Assembly (NCBI GenBank): GCA_023443095.1
Contig: JAEZVV010000071.1
Coordinates: 11,820 to 75,819 of the forward strand
Origin: Pseudomonadota bacterium
GTDB taxonomy: Bacteria > Pseudomonadota > Gammaproteobacteria > Burkholderiales > Burkholderiaceae_F
Direction: 5' to 3'
Length of the DNA: 64,000 bases
Position 1 is the first letter of the stretch. Each line of letters begins with the position of its first letter. Shown piece after piece: positions 63,730 through 64,000 of the stretch. The notes beneath the pieces are model-generated. The model was not told where the DNA came from. It searched no databases and saw nothing but the letters and a program-made list of their open reading frames with translations. A program made the translations under genes and the position numbers.

Positions 63730-64000
63730 ATGTCAATCCGCCGCTGGTATTTCACTCGGATCTGCTCGCTGATCGGGCTGATTGCGAGTTCGTGCAGCGC
63801 CCTGGCGGCCAGCCCCGAGTTGCTCGACGAGGTCCGCGCCCACCTCGCGGCACGCCGCTTCGCCGCGGCCGAGCAGCAGGCAGCGACGGCGCTCGGGCCC
63901 GTGACCGACCCGCGGCAGGCCGAAGCCAGCGATCTGCGCCTGATGGCCTTGCGCGCGCGCGCGCTCACCGGCCTGGGGCGACGCGCCGACGCCCTCGCTC
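63730..64000 (+). CDS. Exported protein with TPR-like helices, N-terminal fragment
   Basis: Runs off the right edge; 90 codons are visible. MSIRRWYFTRICSLIGLIASSCSALAA is a signal peptide. The following AHLAARRFAAAEQQAATALGP and LRLMALRARALTGLGRRADALA have the Ala/Leu spacing of tetratricopeptide-like helices. The family cannot be fixed from the fragment. Confidence 0.6.
   Translation, partial: MSIRRWYFTRICSLIGLIASSCSALAASPELLDEVRAHLAARRFAAAEQQAATALGPVTDPRQAEASDLRLMALRARALTGLGRRADALA

Overview
The window looks like the chromosome of a GC-rich betaproteobacterium. Supporting signs are a TIGR04438-type Trp-rich small membrane protein, a PEP-CTERM protein behind a sigma-54 promoter, a fused PabB-PabC enzyme, a LivKHMGF operon, purC/purE/purK/tsaC next to fba, and queG-tsaE-amiC. 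I cannot name a genus from this sequence alone. Most genes are compact housekeeping genes with many 1-4 nt overlaps.

Layout. 1-6526: a CHASE2 adenylate/guanylate cyclase faces a Crp-like regulator across a promoter with a palindromic -10 region; then grpB-like, lgt and ilvD with a strong terminator. 6527-20452: a foreign block of about 13.9 kb. 20461-26512: Trp-rich protein, cytochrome c and the branched-chain amino acid transporter livKHMGF. 26516-35434: acetyltransferase with a small upstream ORF, ferredoxin-type flavin reductase, SDR protein, SUI1/YciH, thiM-thiE, HAD hydrolase, SIR2 deacylase, tRNA-Thr(CGU), AEC transporter and queG. 35448-47118: tsaE, amiC, fba, pabBC, PEP-CTERM protein, M14 peptidase, dgkA, purC, purE, purK, tsaC. 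47273-64000: SGNH lipoprotein, two chemoreceptors, SemiSWEET, an acyl-CoA dehydrogenase pair, RluF-like synthase, ArsC-like protein, EamA, murI, and a minus-strand operon EamA-kynB-thioesterase-gcdH-GNAT; then a nitroreductase, a HExxHxxGxxH protein and partial genes.

The main discovery candidate is the 6527-20452 block. It carries an ISL3-type transposase at one end and a DISARM-like phage defence operon: ribbon-helix-helix regulator, short N6-adenine methyltransferase, DrmE-like protein, DrmA helicase, DrmB (DUF1998) and DrmC (phospholipase D-like). Its two outer ends are inverted repeats, GGGTATCCGGAA on the left and GGGTTTCCGGAA read inwards on the right. They are bounded by an 8-bp direct repeat TTTTTTTT, so the element appears to have landed in the U-tract of the ilvD terminator. 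The right end carries three copies of CGGAA-N4-GCGTGGGTG at exactly 57-bp spacing, and the left end has one diverged copy. I read this as a transposon whose ISL3 transposase moves a complete defence system. The cargo mixes class 1 (adenine methylase) and class 2 (DrmE-like) DISARM features and has no SNF2-type DrmD.
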